Assembly: GCA_023055425.1 (NCBI GenBank)
Contig: JALGPY010000001.1
Span: forward strand, 144,733,368 to 144,797,367
Direction of reading: 5' to 3'
Source of the DNA: Linanthus parryae
Taxonomy: Eukaryota > Streptophyta > Magnoliopsida > Ericales > Polemoniaceae
Length of the DNA: 64,000 bases
Shown here: positions 1-12,232 of the stretch, in pieces
How the letters are laid out: each line of letters begins with the position of its first letter
Position numbering within the stretch: the stretch's first letter is position 1
Made by a program: the position numbers and the translations under genes
Notes under the pieces: model-generated
What the model saw: the letters and a program-made list of their open reading frames with translations, nothing else
Database searches by the model: none
What the model was told of the DNA's origin: nothing

Positions 1-29
1 TGAGATGTTTCGAAGATTTGTGGACGAAC

Positions 30-1421
30 CTTCAAATTCAACATCTTCCACAGCTTCTCTGAAAGTAAAAGACAAAATTGAGGCGACTCTTAGAGTTTCT
101 TGAATCACTCTTGAAGTCATTGGCATCTTCCTGGTGTCTGCCCAAGTGAGAGCCTCCTCTTCACCACTCTTTTCTCTCATTATCCTCTCTTGCTCGTCCT
201 GTTAAATCACAAAATATTAAGTCCTGCAACTATATGTTGACCACTAGTACATTTTAAAGGTTGAACTTTTAACTGGGAAATAGGATTCTTACTGTGACAG
301 ATTGCAGCACACTTGGATTCTCACCAAGGTACTTGACGATCCATGTGAGTACACTCGCTGTTGTGTCCCTTGCTGCAAAGATGACACCGATGATGTTGTC
401 GGATATTTGTTCATCAGTGAGGCCTTCTTTGTCACCCATAAAAGATCCAAGCAAATCGCTGTGGTTATGCTTCATTTGCCGCCTGATTGAGATTATCTTC
501 GTGACGATTTGAGCTAATTCTTTCCTTGCTTTCATTGATTTGTGGAAGAGTGTCCCTGGAATATTGATCGGCATTGAATTGTACCCTTTCTCGAGAATGT
601 AGTAGCATCTTTTCAGGTCTTCTCTGTAGTTTACTTCGTCTTTCCCCAATATTGAAAGTATTGCAACATTGAATGCATACTGCATGAAACAACATTGAAT
701 TTTTTTAATTAGCACACACTATTGTAATTTACTGACCCTTTTGGTTCACTTTTGACAGGAGAGGAAAACAGAGTTACTCTGTTTTCTGAGGGAAAAAGAC
801 TCACAGTCTTCATTTCTTGGAAGGTGTTGATCAACTGCCCGTCCCAAGATTTGAGGGACTCAACGGCAATGTTCTCGATGCGCGGGACTACGTTTCTGAT
901 TGCCTCCGGCGTGAATGCTCGGAGGACAATCTTTCTCAGCTTGGCATGGTAGTCGCCTTGGTGGAAGAAAATGGCTTGCTTCCCCAACATTTTCTCTTTG
1001 CTGGCTGGGAATGTCGGCTTGAAAAGGTTAGCTCTTGTTACTAGCACAAGTTTTGCAGCCTCTGGGCTAGATATCATCACACACGGACAACCTAGTATAT
1101 GAGTCTTGAAAATAGAACCAAACCTGTCAAAACCAAAGGGAAAGAACATTAGAATCCCGTCCTTAGTTTCAGCTAGTACATGAGAAAGAGAGATGATTTG
1201 GTAGTTGGTACTAGGACTAACTTTTTAACTTTGGAGGCAAAGAAAACATTCGGGTTTTGTGAATAGAGTTGGAAGGTTTCTCCGATGTACGGCCAACCTA
1301 GAGTCCCCGGTGGGAGGGGGAGTCTCCGGCAGCCGGAGGCGAGGGATTTGATTATGAATTGGATTAAGAAGATAGAGGTAACAGAAGAAGCAAAGAAGCA
1401 AAACATGGTTGTGTAATCCAT
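30..1421 (-). CDS. CYP707A: Abscisic acid 8'-hydroxylase (CYP707A-type cytochrome P450), partial, exons 1-4
   Basis: CYP707A enzymes are ER-anchored P450s that hydroxylate ABA at C-8', the main route of ABA breakdown. Four exons read on the minus strand: 1421-1222, 1123-805, 679-293 and 198-30, all with GT-AG borders and phases that join. The protein starts at ATG 1421 with a hydrophobic anchor, then a proline-rich hinge ending in LPPG and the segment FQLYSQNPNVFFASK. Exon 2 carries FKPTFPASKEKMLG and HQGDYHAKLRK, exon 3 the I-helix oxygen-binding motif AARDTTAS, and exon 4 the K-helix ExxR as ETLR. These stretches match the CYP707A family as I know it rather than related P450 families. Exon 4 ends with phase 1 at a GT donor at 29. 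The haem-binding Cys region should lie beyond base 1, so intactness cannot be judged. Confidence 0.93.
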
Positions 1422-1534
1422 GTTTTGTATTTAATGGGTATATTAGTGGAGGCTCTAGTTGTTGTAGTAGTAATACTGGTAGTTAGTTGTTTGTGGGTTT
1501 ATAGGATGAAATGAGTAGTGAAAGAGGAAGGGTG

Positions 1535-1543
1535 TTTATATAG
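1535..1543 (-). promoter_or_regulatory. TATA box of the CYP707A gene
   Basis: The minus strand reads CTATATAAA here, about 115 bases upstream of the ATG at 1421. That leaves room for a 5' leader of roughly 80-90 bases. It is the best TATA match close to the gene. Confidence 0.6.
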
Positions 1544-1664
1544 CGAGAGGACGGAGGGGACCTTTCAGGTCCAGCTCGAATTCCACACACGGAATCTCCT
1601 TCCAGCTCATGCTGTTTGAAGGAAGAGAGAGAAAATGGAGTTTTTTAGAGAGAGAGAGAGAGGG

Positions 1665-1670
1665 CACGTG
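1665..1670. promoter_or_regulatory. G-box/ABRE core CACGTG upstream of CYP707A
   Basis: A palindromic CACGTG lies about 245 bases upstream of the ATG and about 125 bases upstream of the TATA box, next to a short AG repeat at 1647-1662. ACGTG is the core of ABA-responsive elements bound by bZIP factors, and CYP707A genes are known to be ABA-induced. The regulatory role is inferred. Confidence 0.4.
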
Positions 1671-2073
1671 TAAGTATTGATGCGAAAAGAGCGTGTGAAG
1701 ATATTGACCAGAAATGATGAAACAACTGCCCAACGACTCTTGGATGGCATTAAGGGGATGAATGGATCTTCATCCGTACCATCTTCCTATGAACCTCACA
1801 AACCCCGACCCAAAATGCTTGAGGTTTTAGAGCAACATGTCAGGACTGACACTTTGTTCTTGTAAAACAAAAAAAGAAACACAAGGAACACAAGAAATGG
1901 TTATTTTCAATACAAAAAGAACAGAGTAAAATCTCCCAAGAAAAACAGTAAAACAAAATCTGTTTTTACTAAGAACAGGGTTGAACATAATAGTACAAAA
2001 CATCATATGTCGACGCTACATTAGTTACATGGAGATTGGAGAGAACTGATAATTGCCTCCACAATGCTTTATG

Positions 2074-2081
2074 CCACGTGG
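2074..2081. promoter_or_regulatory. Perfect G-box CCACGTGG upstream of CYP707A
   Basis: A second, perfect eight-base G-box (ABRE-like) sits about 655 bases upstream of the CYP707A start codon. Together with the site at 1665 it could form an ABA-responsive pair. It could also be chance in AT-rich intergenic DNA. Confidence 0.3.
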
Positions 2082-4017
2082 GTTTCGTTAGACTGTACAA
2101 TTTGAAGGCTATTTGAGGACATTTAACTCTGGGACTTTTTAGGTCTCCGTCGCTAGTTGAACAGAACCACTCTGTTGGTGACATGACGAGGAGGAGTTCA
2201 TTTGTGATGGTACAAAAAATTTAAAAAACGAGTTTCATGTGTTTTTAAGAAAAGATGGTTAGTTGGGAGTCATCTCTTTGTTGCTATCATACTGTTTTTG
2301 TGTGATATCTCCTGGTGGGTTATGCAGAGTAATTGGGTGAATTACGGATGGACAATATCTATGACGAAGGTGAAGAACTGTAAGTCGTGTGAATTAGTTC
2401 TTTATCTAGATAACTTGTTACGTATTTGATTTGGAGTTCAAATACAAGTTGTGTATAATGCATTGGAGTGAGACTAGGTAGCTCGTATCGTTTTAGTTTG
2501 GAAATTCCGAGGAAAATCTCGTGGACTTGTGATGAGGGCGAAGTGGGATACTTAACTTAATATGATACTCTTATCTGTGTTTTGTCGCTATTCATAGTCG
2601 CACAATCATAACTAGTTTAGTTAATAATGATTGAATGTTTCACCAATAAAAACAAATTTAGTTGGCCATAGGTGCAGTGTCGTACATCCTACAAAGAAGC
2701 GAAGTATTTGTAGATATGTGAACGTTTCACCAATAAATAGATTTATCTTTTGTGCAAATATTTCCAAAAAGGCGGAAACCATACTCCTCAAAGTAAAGCT
2801 TGAAAGAGGGGAAATTTTCAATCTAAAGAGAGGTTCTTATCAAAATATTTTTAGTTTGTTTCATAACTCGCCCAAATATGTCGCCATCAACACGAGAATT
2901 CAAAGGCAGTGTGAGAGGAAGTCGGGGAATTCGGTTACATGCTCATGTCAAGAATAGGGAACGGGAAAAATTGGGGAATTCATCAATCTTTATCATTCAT
3001 TTATTTATTATGATTTTGTAACGTTGACACAGCAAAACTCCTTAAATATGATGGATATGCTACTTTCGTGTTTAAAGAAGATGAGTAAAAGTGGTAAATA
3101 TGAATCTGTAAAAAACTCTTACCTTTTATCTTATAAAATGTACTCCATATTATTTCATCAAAAGATCTTAGTTGATGAATCCTACGTCCCATATGACTTA
3201 TAAAAAAAAAAGAATCCTACGTCCCATATGATCGCAACACCTCTCATATCCCTTGGTTTCTATCTTCAATATTAGACATTGTACTCAAACACAAGATGAC
3301 TTACTATAGCCAAGTGCCGATAAATGTCCCTACTCTAGTTGCTAAACTTCAACATGTGGGAGACTTTCGGCGGAGGGATAACAATGAAAATATAATAACA
3401 ACGAAGCCAAACAGTGCACTTCAACTTTGGATATAATAATGGCAAGTACTCCCCTTGTATGACATACTTTGTGAAGTAGCCAACAACATCAAGTACTTCA
3501 CCTTAGCTTAGCCTTATTTTCTGAAGATATTATCGTCAAGACAAAAAAGTGCTCAAATAATCCAATATAGACATTAGCCGGAAAGGCAGATCATGGGCCG
3601 TAGTTGACACGATACAATTCCCAATGTATGCCAACAAACAAGTGCTACAAAATATCAGAATAATGCTCACTTATGGGGTTAGATGGTTTCTGGTTTTGTT
3701 GATTATTGATTGTTTTCTTTTTCTTGGGAGGAGGGGGGGGGGGTGTTGATTGGAAATTTAGGAGTTTGAGGGATTCAAAATTTCTTATCAAAACCTTGTA
3801 GGATTGGTTAGATAGGATTGTTTATTTTGGTTTTTGGTTTAATCTGTAATATTAATAAGTAATCTTAAGATCGTAGGAAACAAGTCATTTGTGTTCCTAG
3901 TACAAACACATTTTTTTACCAAAAATGCACATAGGGTAAGACACATGGGCCAAGAATTAGTTTAGTTTGTATGTTATTCATATAAAATTATAAATGACTC
4001 TTTCCCGTATGGAGACG

Positions 4018-4245
4018 AGCAATTATCCAACTACCTTGTAAAGATACAGTACAATGTGTTTTGCGTCAGCTTTCCAGAAAAGGTCATATTTGTTTTGGCT
4101 GTTACTTGGAATCATGTGCATAGAGATAAGAGCGATTATCCAACTACCTCCATACTGATACATTGCCATGTTCCTTGCATCACGCCCCAGAAAATGTCAT
4201 ATATGTTTTGGCTATTATTTGGAAATACATGGAAGAGTAGCCGAA
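4018..4245. repeat. Diverged tandem duplication, period 113 bp
   Basis: The string attatccaactacc at 4022 recurs at 4135. The string ending gttttggctgtta (from 4084) recurs as gttttggctatta (from 4197). Both pairs give the same 113-base offset. The two units differ at many positions, so the duplication is old. It lies inside the ORF at 4056-4421, which is probably not a gene. Confidence 0.6.
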
Positions 4246-6629
4246 ATCCCATCCTTAGCCATATAGATGATGACCCAAAAGTTGGAAAGTGGCTATTTTG
4301 CGACACATTACCATTCCCAATAAATTCAAATTTGGCAAGCAAGGGTAGCCTGATAATGCCACAAACAGAAACATTATTTTTATACAAGTTGAAGAGGATG
4401 AAGAAGGAGAAGAAAATATAAAGACAATTGTCATAGTGGTAGATAGATATACTATAAGTTTAGCTTCAAGGCATTAAAGAATGGCCAACAAGCTGAGGCA
4501 TGGGAACCTATTATTAGAGAGAAGACAGGTCCTATTGGCCGTACATGCACATTTTAGGGATCAAATATTGGAGGAAGGTAACTGTTGGCGGTGGATACTT
4601 TTGCAATTATTAATGACACATGTCCTCTTTAGCTGGATACCCGTGGTAGTATTAGTATCACCCTATAGTGGCAGATACGTAATTGAGCTGGTGTTGTGAA
4701 CTGTTTTTGGAAGACCTTTCAGGCAAGATATTTTCCTGGATTTGTTGGTAATTTAGGTTTAGATATTTTTATTTACTCAATATTTACACTGATGAGCTCT
4801 CAATCGAGATAATGGTGGCCAAGTTTGCGGACCAAAGTTCGTTGAGTCGGGGTTGAGTAGGCGCATGCCTTAACAGTTCAAGTCCTAACTAGTATTGACT
4901 TCTATTTTAAAGCAAACACTTCCTAGCATGATTAGTTTTGACTTGTCATAATTGGATCATATATGTTCAATGATGCAATCCAAATATGGATGCAGAAACA
5001 ATAAGATTGTAGTCGCGTGTTTATAACGGTTGTGTTGAATGTTATTGTTAAACCCCATACATGATTTCACTTGCTCTTGACTGAAGAGACCTTCAATAAA
5101 TACGATTCATATTTGGTACTCATATATGTATATATGAGCATATACACGGGATTTTGTAGAAGAATGTTTGTTGTTTTTGCAGTTTTCTGCAAATAGTTAT
5201 TACTTGGCACTCATTAGTAACCTAGGACGGTTACTATCAAGCTCTGATGCATACATTTGATAGATTTTTGTCTAAGCGTTGGTAACAATTAGATTTTTAG
5301 TTAGTCTGAACTCGAACAACTTCCGACTAGTGTTGCTTACATATCTAGTTAAAACATATCTTCTGTACAGTACAGCTTAAAGAGACAATAAGCTGGCATA
5401 AACAAGGGATAGCCGGCTCAGTACAAGTGTCAAACGTCACATGTACAAAAACTCATTATCTCTCCCTCCATCTCCAATTTCATTAATTATAGGAATTTCT
5501 TTTCGCTCGAGGATAAAAATACTAAGCCAGTGTGGTAGTAGAGTGACACAATAATTGCGCAACGTATTGCGCTTTCATTTGAGTTATTGGAAGATAGAAT
5601 TGTAAAAGGATTCTGTGACCACTATTGTGCCTATCAATAAACTGAACACTGACATATAGGTAGGACAATTGCTCACCATTTACATAAGTGTGCATTGTCC
5701 CCTCAATAAATTTGGAAACATTTTGGGACCTCCATAGACAAAATAGAAAATCAAAAGAGTAGATTGATACCGGGTAGGGGAGTGAGACACCTGTTCCAGC
5801 CATCACCATCCCATATGGCCATATGACTTCAAAACTTCAATCCTGTTCTTCTGCAAAAAAATAAATTCGTACAGTTGGATGTTTAAATGTGCTTTGATTC
5901 TGATTTTGTACGTACGCATTTTGTATGGTTGCATTTTGTCTGTTGACTTTTCCAATGTTCCCTGGTTGACATTTGGTTAATCATATTTTTTATTTTAATA
6001 TTCAGTTGTTTGATTAAACTTTTTAGGAGGTGATTGGCATGATAAATAATGTCATGTTGGAAAAGTCAGATTCAAACTTCTGATTTTTGTATCCAATTTT
6101 AAAAGTCCAATGTCGAGCGTTCATCCAATTTTGTATAGTGAAGAATCTACTAAGGAGAGACATTAGCATTCCATGGTGGAACATTGGCATAAGTGTAAAA
6201 AATATGCCAATAGGAAGATACGTTGCGATGGCTCTTTTTTCTCATCAGTTGTTGCAATAGCTGTTATTAAGTTGCAAAAGAAGATATATTATCCAAATGC
6301 GTCATCTAAAGTTAGCTAATAAGATTATTGGTAATTTACAGATTACCGACTTATGGTTCGAGCTTGAATATTACATGTGTTTTGAAAAAAATCCGCTCCA
6401 TGTATTCTCTGTAACTTATAGAAACCACGGCTATGTTTCTGCTCAAAATCAGAAATATACCCTTGTGGTTTGGAAATCTTAAAAAAGAACCCTTATCTTT
6501 AAAACTTTTGCTTACTAATTAGCATAATTACTAATGCACCCTCGTGAGTTTGAGAAATTGCACTCCTCTATCTATCTCTCATTACCGAAACTCGCCCGAA
6601 CGCCATATACATATTAGGATTTAATTTTG

Positions 6630-6782
6630 AGTAATGCTATATCAATACATCCCAAGTTGACCACATTACTCAAATGGCCCCACCATTTACAAGGATTAAA
6701 TCTTTTCTTGGGACCATTTGGGTAATGTGGCTAATTTGGGATGTATTGGGGATGGATTTATTTGGGACATATAGCATTTTTG
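6630..6782. mobile_element. Palindromic MITE with 10-bp target duplication (Mutator-type)
   Basis: The 153-bp element is a near-perfect inverted repeat. Its left arm (about 6634-6690) is mirrored by its right arm (about 6715-6779), with ends reading atgctatat and atatagcat. The identical string TTTAATTTTG flanks it at 6620-6629 and 6783-6792, a 9-10 bp target site duplication. The length, the absence of coding sequence and the TSD size fit a non-autonomous Mutator-type MITE. Confidence 0.75.
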
Positions 6783-6792
6783 TTTAATTTTG

Positions 6793-7511
6793 TTGTACCA
6801 TTGCCACTAGTGAACTTCACCGCAATCCCCAATTCAACACTACCAAAACCCTAAATTGATGCCAGCACTTCAATCAACGTCAAATCTCCCAATGCCAATT
6901 AGCAGCGACGGAGCTACTACGGGCAAGAGGTGGCAATTACCACCCCTCGCTTTTCAAAATTACCCTTTTACCCCTATCATTATGACTTTTGACCAACAAT
7001 AGTCTTTAACAAATACACAAAAGTCCCCATTGAGTTTCATTTTTCTAAAACCCACAACCAACACAGTCCTACCCTCGAAGAAACCCTTGTTTTGGTCAAA
7101 TAAAAGATCTTTGATCTTGGACTTCCATGCTCTGTTTTGTAGAGCAATTCCGCCCATCTCTTTTGGCGGTCAATTGGGTCTAACAGGGAAGGGAATAGGG
7201 TGGCTGTCCGGTGTGATTGAGATAGCTGGAATCCATGATTGCTGAGAGGTATTTCTTGCCAGACTATGGCGAAGAAGATGGGTTGTCATATTTTGGTGTA
7301 ACTCAGAATAATGGTAAGTTTAGGCCTCCATCTCAAGTTTAATCAGATATTAATTGAAAATTATTTTGATTACAACCAAAAGACATGCTTCGAATGTTGG
7401 AAATATACCTCTATACTACATCTATGTTTTATGATAAAGAAAAGAAGAACTGATATGTTTTATTTTGCTTAAGCAAAAAAGGAAAATACCAAAGATCGAT
7501 TAATAGTAACT
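6793..7511. other. Intergenic, unassigned
   Basis: This is the spacer between the 153-bp MITE and the LINE. ORFs on both strands around 6960-7245 have no family I recognise and look like incidental open frames. Confidence 0.4.
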
Positions 7512-7636
7512 TTTCAAATCATAGTGGAGAGTTCTCTGCACTCTCTTAGAGAGAAGTTAGAGAGAGAAAGTCTTGCAACTTAGTTTGCAAGGTCCCTTCT
7601 TTGCTTTGGCAGAGATCTTAGTGCTTGTGCGTAATC

Positions 7637-9265
7637 ATGAGCGCAAACGAAGAATTAGCTCTCGTCGAAGGACTCAAGCAAGTTGATATACACTCGGAGA
7701 AGGAGGATAGTGGAGAAGAGGAAGTAGATATTGAACTGAGCGAAGATGAAGCAGAGGAAAGAGTTTCTAAGTATTGTGGCAGCCTCGTGGGGAAGGTTAT
7801 CGCTCAGAAACCGATAAATCTAACAGGGCTAAGGAAAACAATGGCAGGAGTATGGAGTTGTCCGGAAAGTCTGAAGATTGAGCACTTAAGTGGAAATTTC
7901 TATCAGTTCTTTTTTGGAAATGAAGCAAGGGCTGAACGGATTCTTAAGGGAAGACCGTGGTTTTTTAAAAACCATCTAATCGTGCTTAACAAATGGAGTC
8001 CGGAGCTGAAGATTACAGACAAATGTTTCACAAAAACTCCCTTCTGGATTCAGGTATGGCATTTGTCAAGCATTTTCATGACTAGCAGAGTTATTAACAA
8101 GATTGGCCTCAAGTTCGGTGAGCTTCTGGAATCAAAAGTGGTTGATAAGGCCACACACTCTGGTAGAGTGATACGTATGAAAGTGATGCTTGAAGTTAAC
8201 AAGCCGGTGCTCAAGGAGGCAAATCTCAAGTTGAAGGGAGAGGGCATAACAAAAGTCGAATTTAAGTATGAAAGACTTCCAAATCTCTGTGGAAAATGCG
8301 GGATTATTGATCATAAAGGAGTGTTCTGCAATATTGGAGAGGAAGAGAAAGCACCAGTATGTGATGTTAAGAGGCTTAGAGCCTCGCATCCGGCAGACTT
8401 ATGGGCTGGAGATCACTCTAAGAAGGGAGAAGATACGGCTGATGATCCAGCTATATTGATCGATGGAGTCTCGACTTTATCGATCCCAGAAACGCTGAAA
8501 AAGAAGATCTCGAGTCTCCAAAATTCACCGCAAATTTCTTCACCTCCCCTTGCCGGAGTCACGCCGGAGACGGAGAAGATGAAGAGTCGCCCGGCTTCGA
8601 TTATAGCAGCAGAGACAGTCTCGGGAACCACCAATGAGCTTAATAATTTATTACTGCCGGCATTGGAAAAGGAAGCAGTGGCATGCGGAGATGCACTTCT
8701 GGAGTTTTTGAAAACAGGGGATGAGAATGGTTCGGCGGGAACTGAAGCAGGTGTCGCCTCAGCTGCCCCAACCGGACCTGGGCTATCTTTCCATTCTTTG
8801 GGCCGGTCAGACCCAACAGTCCTTGAATCCCTCACCGCTCTTGGCCCATCAAATGGTGAAACACATAAAGCCCATGGCCCAACTGAATTAGAGCACACAA
8901 CACAAAAGCCCAAAGAGAGTCAAACTCTCGAGGAAGTCAATACAAGCTCTGCTGAAAGTAATCAAGATAACAACGATGAGCACTCAGAGAAAACCCTAAC
9001 TGAGAATGACTCGAAGAGGGATGAAACTCACAAAGCTACTCGGCGATGGAAGAGACAAGCCAGGGAGAATGGAATGCAAAGACAGGATCAAGACACTCAA
9101 GAAAAGAGAAGTCTTAAGCGAAGAGATGAGGACTGGATGGAGGTCGATACAGATCTGGGGACACATTCAGACGGTAAGAAACTCAAAAATTGGTACGATG
9201 ATGCAACTTTCAATTTTGATCGGGTGGAGGCAACCAGCCCTAACTGGTCCCAAACAACCCAATGA
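7637..9265 (+). CDS. LINE ORF1: DUF4283 / zinc-knuckle nucleic-acid-binding protein
   Basis: This 542-residue ORF is the Gag-like RNA-binding protein of plant L1 elements, thought to coat the element RNA. An acidic N-terminus is followed by a DUF4283-like region (about residues 40-180, with GRPWFFKNHLIVLNKWSP and FWIQVWHL). A CCHC zinc knuckle CGKCGIIDHKGVFC follows at residues 218-231 with spacing C-x2-C-x4-H-x4-C. A long, low-complexity, Ser/Glu/Lys-rich tail ends it. I chose ATG 7637 (MSANEE); an in-frame ATG at 7625 is also possible. The stop TGA overlaps the ORF2 start ATG as ATGA at 9262-9265, which suggests coupled re-initiation. The frame is intact. Confidence 0.85.
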   Translation: MSANEELALVEGLKQVDIHSEKEDSGEEEVDIELSEDEAEERVSKYCGSLVGKVIAQKPINLTGLRKTMAGVWSCPESLKIEHLSGNFYQFFFGNEARAERILKGRPWFFKNHLIVLNKWSPELKITDKCFTKTPFWIQVWHLSSIFMTSRVINKIGLKFGELLESKVVDKATHSGRVIRMKVMLEVNKPVLKEANLKLKGEGITKVEFKYERLPNLCGKCGIIDHKGVFCNIGEEEKAPVCDVKRLRASHPADLWAGDHSKKGEDTADDPAILIDGVSTLSIPETLKKKISSLQNSPQISSPPLAGVTPETEKMKSRPASIIAAETVSGTTNELNNLLLPALEKEAVACGDALLEFLKTGDENGSAGTEAGVASAAPTGPGLSFHSLGRSDPTVLESLTALGPSNGETHKAHGPTELEHTTQKPKESQTLEEVNTSSAESNQDNNDEHSEKTLTENDSKRDETHKATRRWKRQARENGMQRQDQDTQEKRSLKRRDEDWMEVDTDLGTHSDGKKLKNWYDDATFNFDRVEATSPNWSQTTQ

Positions 9266-9861
9266 GGCTATTGGCGTGGAATTGTCAGGGTGCTGGAAGA
9301 GCCCTGACAATTCAACAATTCAAGAGGTCCTCCAGTTCATTTGATGCAGAAGTTTGTTTTCTTTGCGAAACAAAAAGGAAAAGCTGCTTCATGAATAAAA
9401 ATTACAGATCTAGAAGATATCCCAATTGTTTTTGGGTTGATGCTTTGGGCAAATCAGGAGGCTTGGGAGTTATGTGGCAGGATAGTGCCAATCTTAAGCT
9501 CATTAAGTTTTGTAATTTCCTCATTCATGTTCAGTTTAACTCTGGGAAGGATGATGAATGGCAGCTGATTTTTGTGTATTTATGCCCAGATGACAGTGTG
9601 AGGCTCTCTCAACTTAATTTTATTTCCAGTTATTTATCTAGCTGCTCCTCTAAAGTGTGTATTTGGGGGGGATTTCAATGATATCACTCACCCGAAGGAG
9701 AAGAAGGGGGGTAATGTTAGATCATTGAGCTCTTGTTCTCCCCTTTTTAGCTTCTTTGACATGAACAATTTAATTGATCTTGGATTTCATGGATATTCAT
9801 TCACATGGTGGAATAGAAGAAGGAGTTCATATACCATTGAGGAAAGGTTGGACAGATGTGT
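9262..9861 (+). pseudogene. LINE ORF2, 5' part: apurinic-type endonuclease domain (broken)
   Basis: ORF2 starts at the ATG overlapping the end of ORF1 and opens with MRLLAWNCQGAGR, the usual N-terminus of the L1 EEP endonuclease that nicks target DNA. The acidic CETK motif follows. The frame breaks in a run of seven G at 9664-9670; the next frame continues with DFNDI and EKKGG, also typical of the domain. Coding continues to RLDRCV and is then cut by the solo LTR at 9862. The rest of the domain, including the SDH motif, resumes after 12813. Confidence 0.85.
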
Positions 9862-10221
9862 TGTAATACCCCGTAAAATTGACAAGGACAAAATAGTAAT
9901 TTAAAGAGATGAATGTATAATTTAATTACGAAAAATAAAGTCGCATAAAATTATAGTATTTTACTGACAAGAATACTCGTAAAATTTTAGAAAATATTAA
10001 GTTAGTATTCGTAGGTGAATACGCGATGTTTTATTTATCTTTACTATTTGATCTTTCACGCGGGTACGACCACAGCGAAGTTAGTGTGTCAACCACACCT
10101 TATAACTCCTCCTAACTTCATCTTCTACTTCTTCCTATCTCCTTCGGAGATTTTTCTCACCGCCAAAAAAAAATCACCATCACCGCCTCCAACATCATCA
10201 TTCACCCTCCTTTTGTCTCCC

Positions 10222-10229
10222 TATAAAAT
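10222..10229 (+). promoter_or_regulatory. TATA motif within the solo LTR
   Basis: TATAAAAT follows a pyrimidine-rich tract and precedes a CAC/CTT-rich leader, as expected of a plant LTR promoter. It would read into the downstream LINE remnant on the plus strand. Activity is inferred only. Confidence 0.35.
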
Positions 10230-12150
10230 GAGTCATCACCTCAATTATTCATCTCTTCATCATCACCTTCATCTCTTCACCTTCATCATCTTCTTCACCT
10301 TCTTCCCGCGGCCACAACTACACCACCACCATCACCTCCATCATCAAACTCCCTGCCACCATCTCACTCTCCAACTCCCTCTGTTCTGAGATCACGCCAA
10401 CAAAATCAACAGCAGCAGTAGCCTCCACCATCGCCACCATCGTCATCTCCCTCACCTCCGGCGAAATCACCGCCACCACCCAACACCATCTCCAACTCTC
10501 TGTTTTGTCTCTCTCTCTCTCTGTCTCACTCTCTGTTCAGTCCAGAACAGAGCACTTAAACAGAGCCACAGCAGCAGCAGCGACAAGCTTTGAAGCCGCC
10601 GCCACCACCACTGCCGACGGGAACCACCGCCGAACAACCCCCTGTTTCGTTCTCTCTTCCTCCCTACCTCTCTCTCTGCTCTATTTCATCCTCTCCACCA
10701 TCCAGAAACAGAGACAAAGGCTGCAACTAAGCCGCTAAGAAAACCCACGACCACCACCGTCGGCCACCATTGTTGCCGACGGGGAGCTTGACCCAAGCAA
10801 CCCGACAACTCCCACCTACCAAAACCACCACCAAACAACTCCTAGAGCTCCCAGGAGACGAACCCAAGTCCTAACCGAAGCTAGGAGGTCCTCCATCACC
10901 GGCGACGAAAGAGCACCGCCGCGACTCACCGTCGGCGAACCCGGAAAGCTTCGTTTCTTGACCGATTCCGGCCATTCTTGGCCTATGTATGCTCTAAATC
11001 TCGCCGTGATTCCATTTAAACAATCGAAATCGTATCTCGTATGCTTGATTCCATGTTTAGCTTGTCAAATTTGATGATTTTGTAAAAAGGGGTTAAAGTG
11101 TCTTTTACCCTAAACTGCTTATAGCATGAAAACTATATTAAGGGGGTAGCTGTTTGTATATGTGAGAACTTAGTGGGTAGTATTTCATATTACATAAACT
11201 GCCATGTGAGTAGATGGGGGGTTGCTGCTGTCTTTTGACATAACTTGTGGGGTTATAAGTGTAGTTTATATAAACTTTATATTATTCGTAAAAAATAAAA
11301 ATACAATTTTTGGATTAAAAATATTTCCTAAAAATAATAGATTTCGTCCCGGTTACAAAAATGTGATTCGGGCGTCGAAATAATATACGGATCGCTCGTT
11401 AAAAATTAAACGAGTAATATTTTTATTAAAAATTAAACGAACGTTGCGTTTAATTGTTTAACTTTAAAATTGGTTGTTTAAATATTTATAAAAATGACTT
11501 TTTCGAACTTGTAAATATCGTTGCGTCATTTCAATTATTTAAAAGTGATTTATCATAAAAATCCAATATCGTTTAGTTGCTAATATTGATATTTACTTTA
11601 TGTAAAAATACAAACTACTATTAATTTTACTAGTATTTTATAAAAATAGTTCCCATAAATAAATGAGACTTCTATAACATAAAATTTAATAACTCTTCAA
11701 TTAAACACTCGTGTTTGATAATTTTTGCTAATAAGAAAATATAACGAAATAAAGAAACGTTAATAAATTAGTATGCGAGTTCGGGCTAATTTTTAAGAAT
11801 TGATAGCTAGGGTTATTAATAAGACTCGTAGAATTATACAAAATTGTGACGATTTAGAAGCTCCAATTTGTAGGTAACGGATTCGTAAGCAACGACTACC
11901 AGTAGGACGATTTGACGCTACGGAATCCAGGTAAGTAAATATACCTAGCCTAGCGTGCTAGCTCCTGTTCGTGTCAGAGTATGCTTTTAATACTTGTCTC
12001 AAAATTATATTTTTGAGTTACATGTTTTGTTTGAAATCTCTTTACATGTTAAAGAAGTTTTTTTACTGCGAATTGTCACACGAATAATATTAATCCACTA
12101 ATAACGTAAAGTGGAAAGAGTTGTGCGGGGATCGTTATATTCGCTTTTCT

Positions 12151-12232
12151 ATAAGATTGGTCGTGGCTGACTACGTTCACCCGACCCGTTTATAAGATTG
12201 GTCGTGGCTGACTACGTTCACCCGACCCGTTT
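12151..12232. repeat. 41-bp tandem duplication inside the solo LTR
   Basis: Two back-to-back copies of a unit starting tataagattggtcgtgg and ending gacccgtt are identical as far as I can compare by eye. The identity suggests a recent slippage or recombination event within the LTR. Confidence 0.8.

Larger units (their letters stand above)
1671..6619. other. Intergenic, no recognisable gene
   Basis: About 5 kb without a reading frame that I can assign. Apart from the G-box it holds a diverged 113-bp tandem duplication (about 4018-4245), a 20-base direct repeat around 3177 and 3211, and a run of 12 G near 3730. ORFs at 4056-4421 (plus) and 5522-5809 (minus) have no recognisable domains or splice context. 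Confidence 0.5.

Noticed and set aside
5522..5809. Minus-strand ORF of 95 aa as a gene
   Set aside because: No domain, splice context or conserved motif could be recognised; it was left as unassigned open frame.
10015..10738. ORFs rich in Ser, His and Pro inside the LINE gap
   Set aside because: They lie in the pyrimidine- and CAC-rich leader of the solo LTR and reflect base composition, not a gene.
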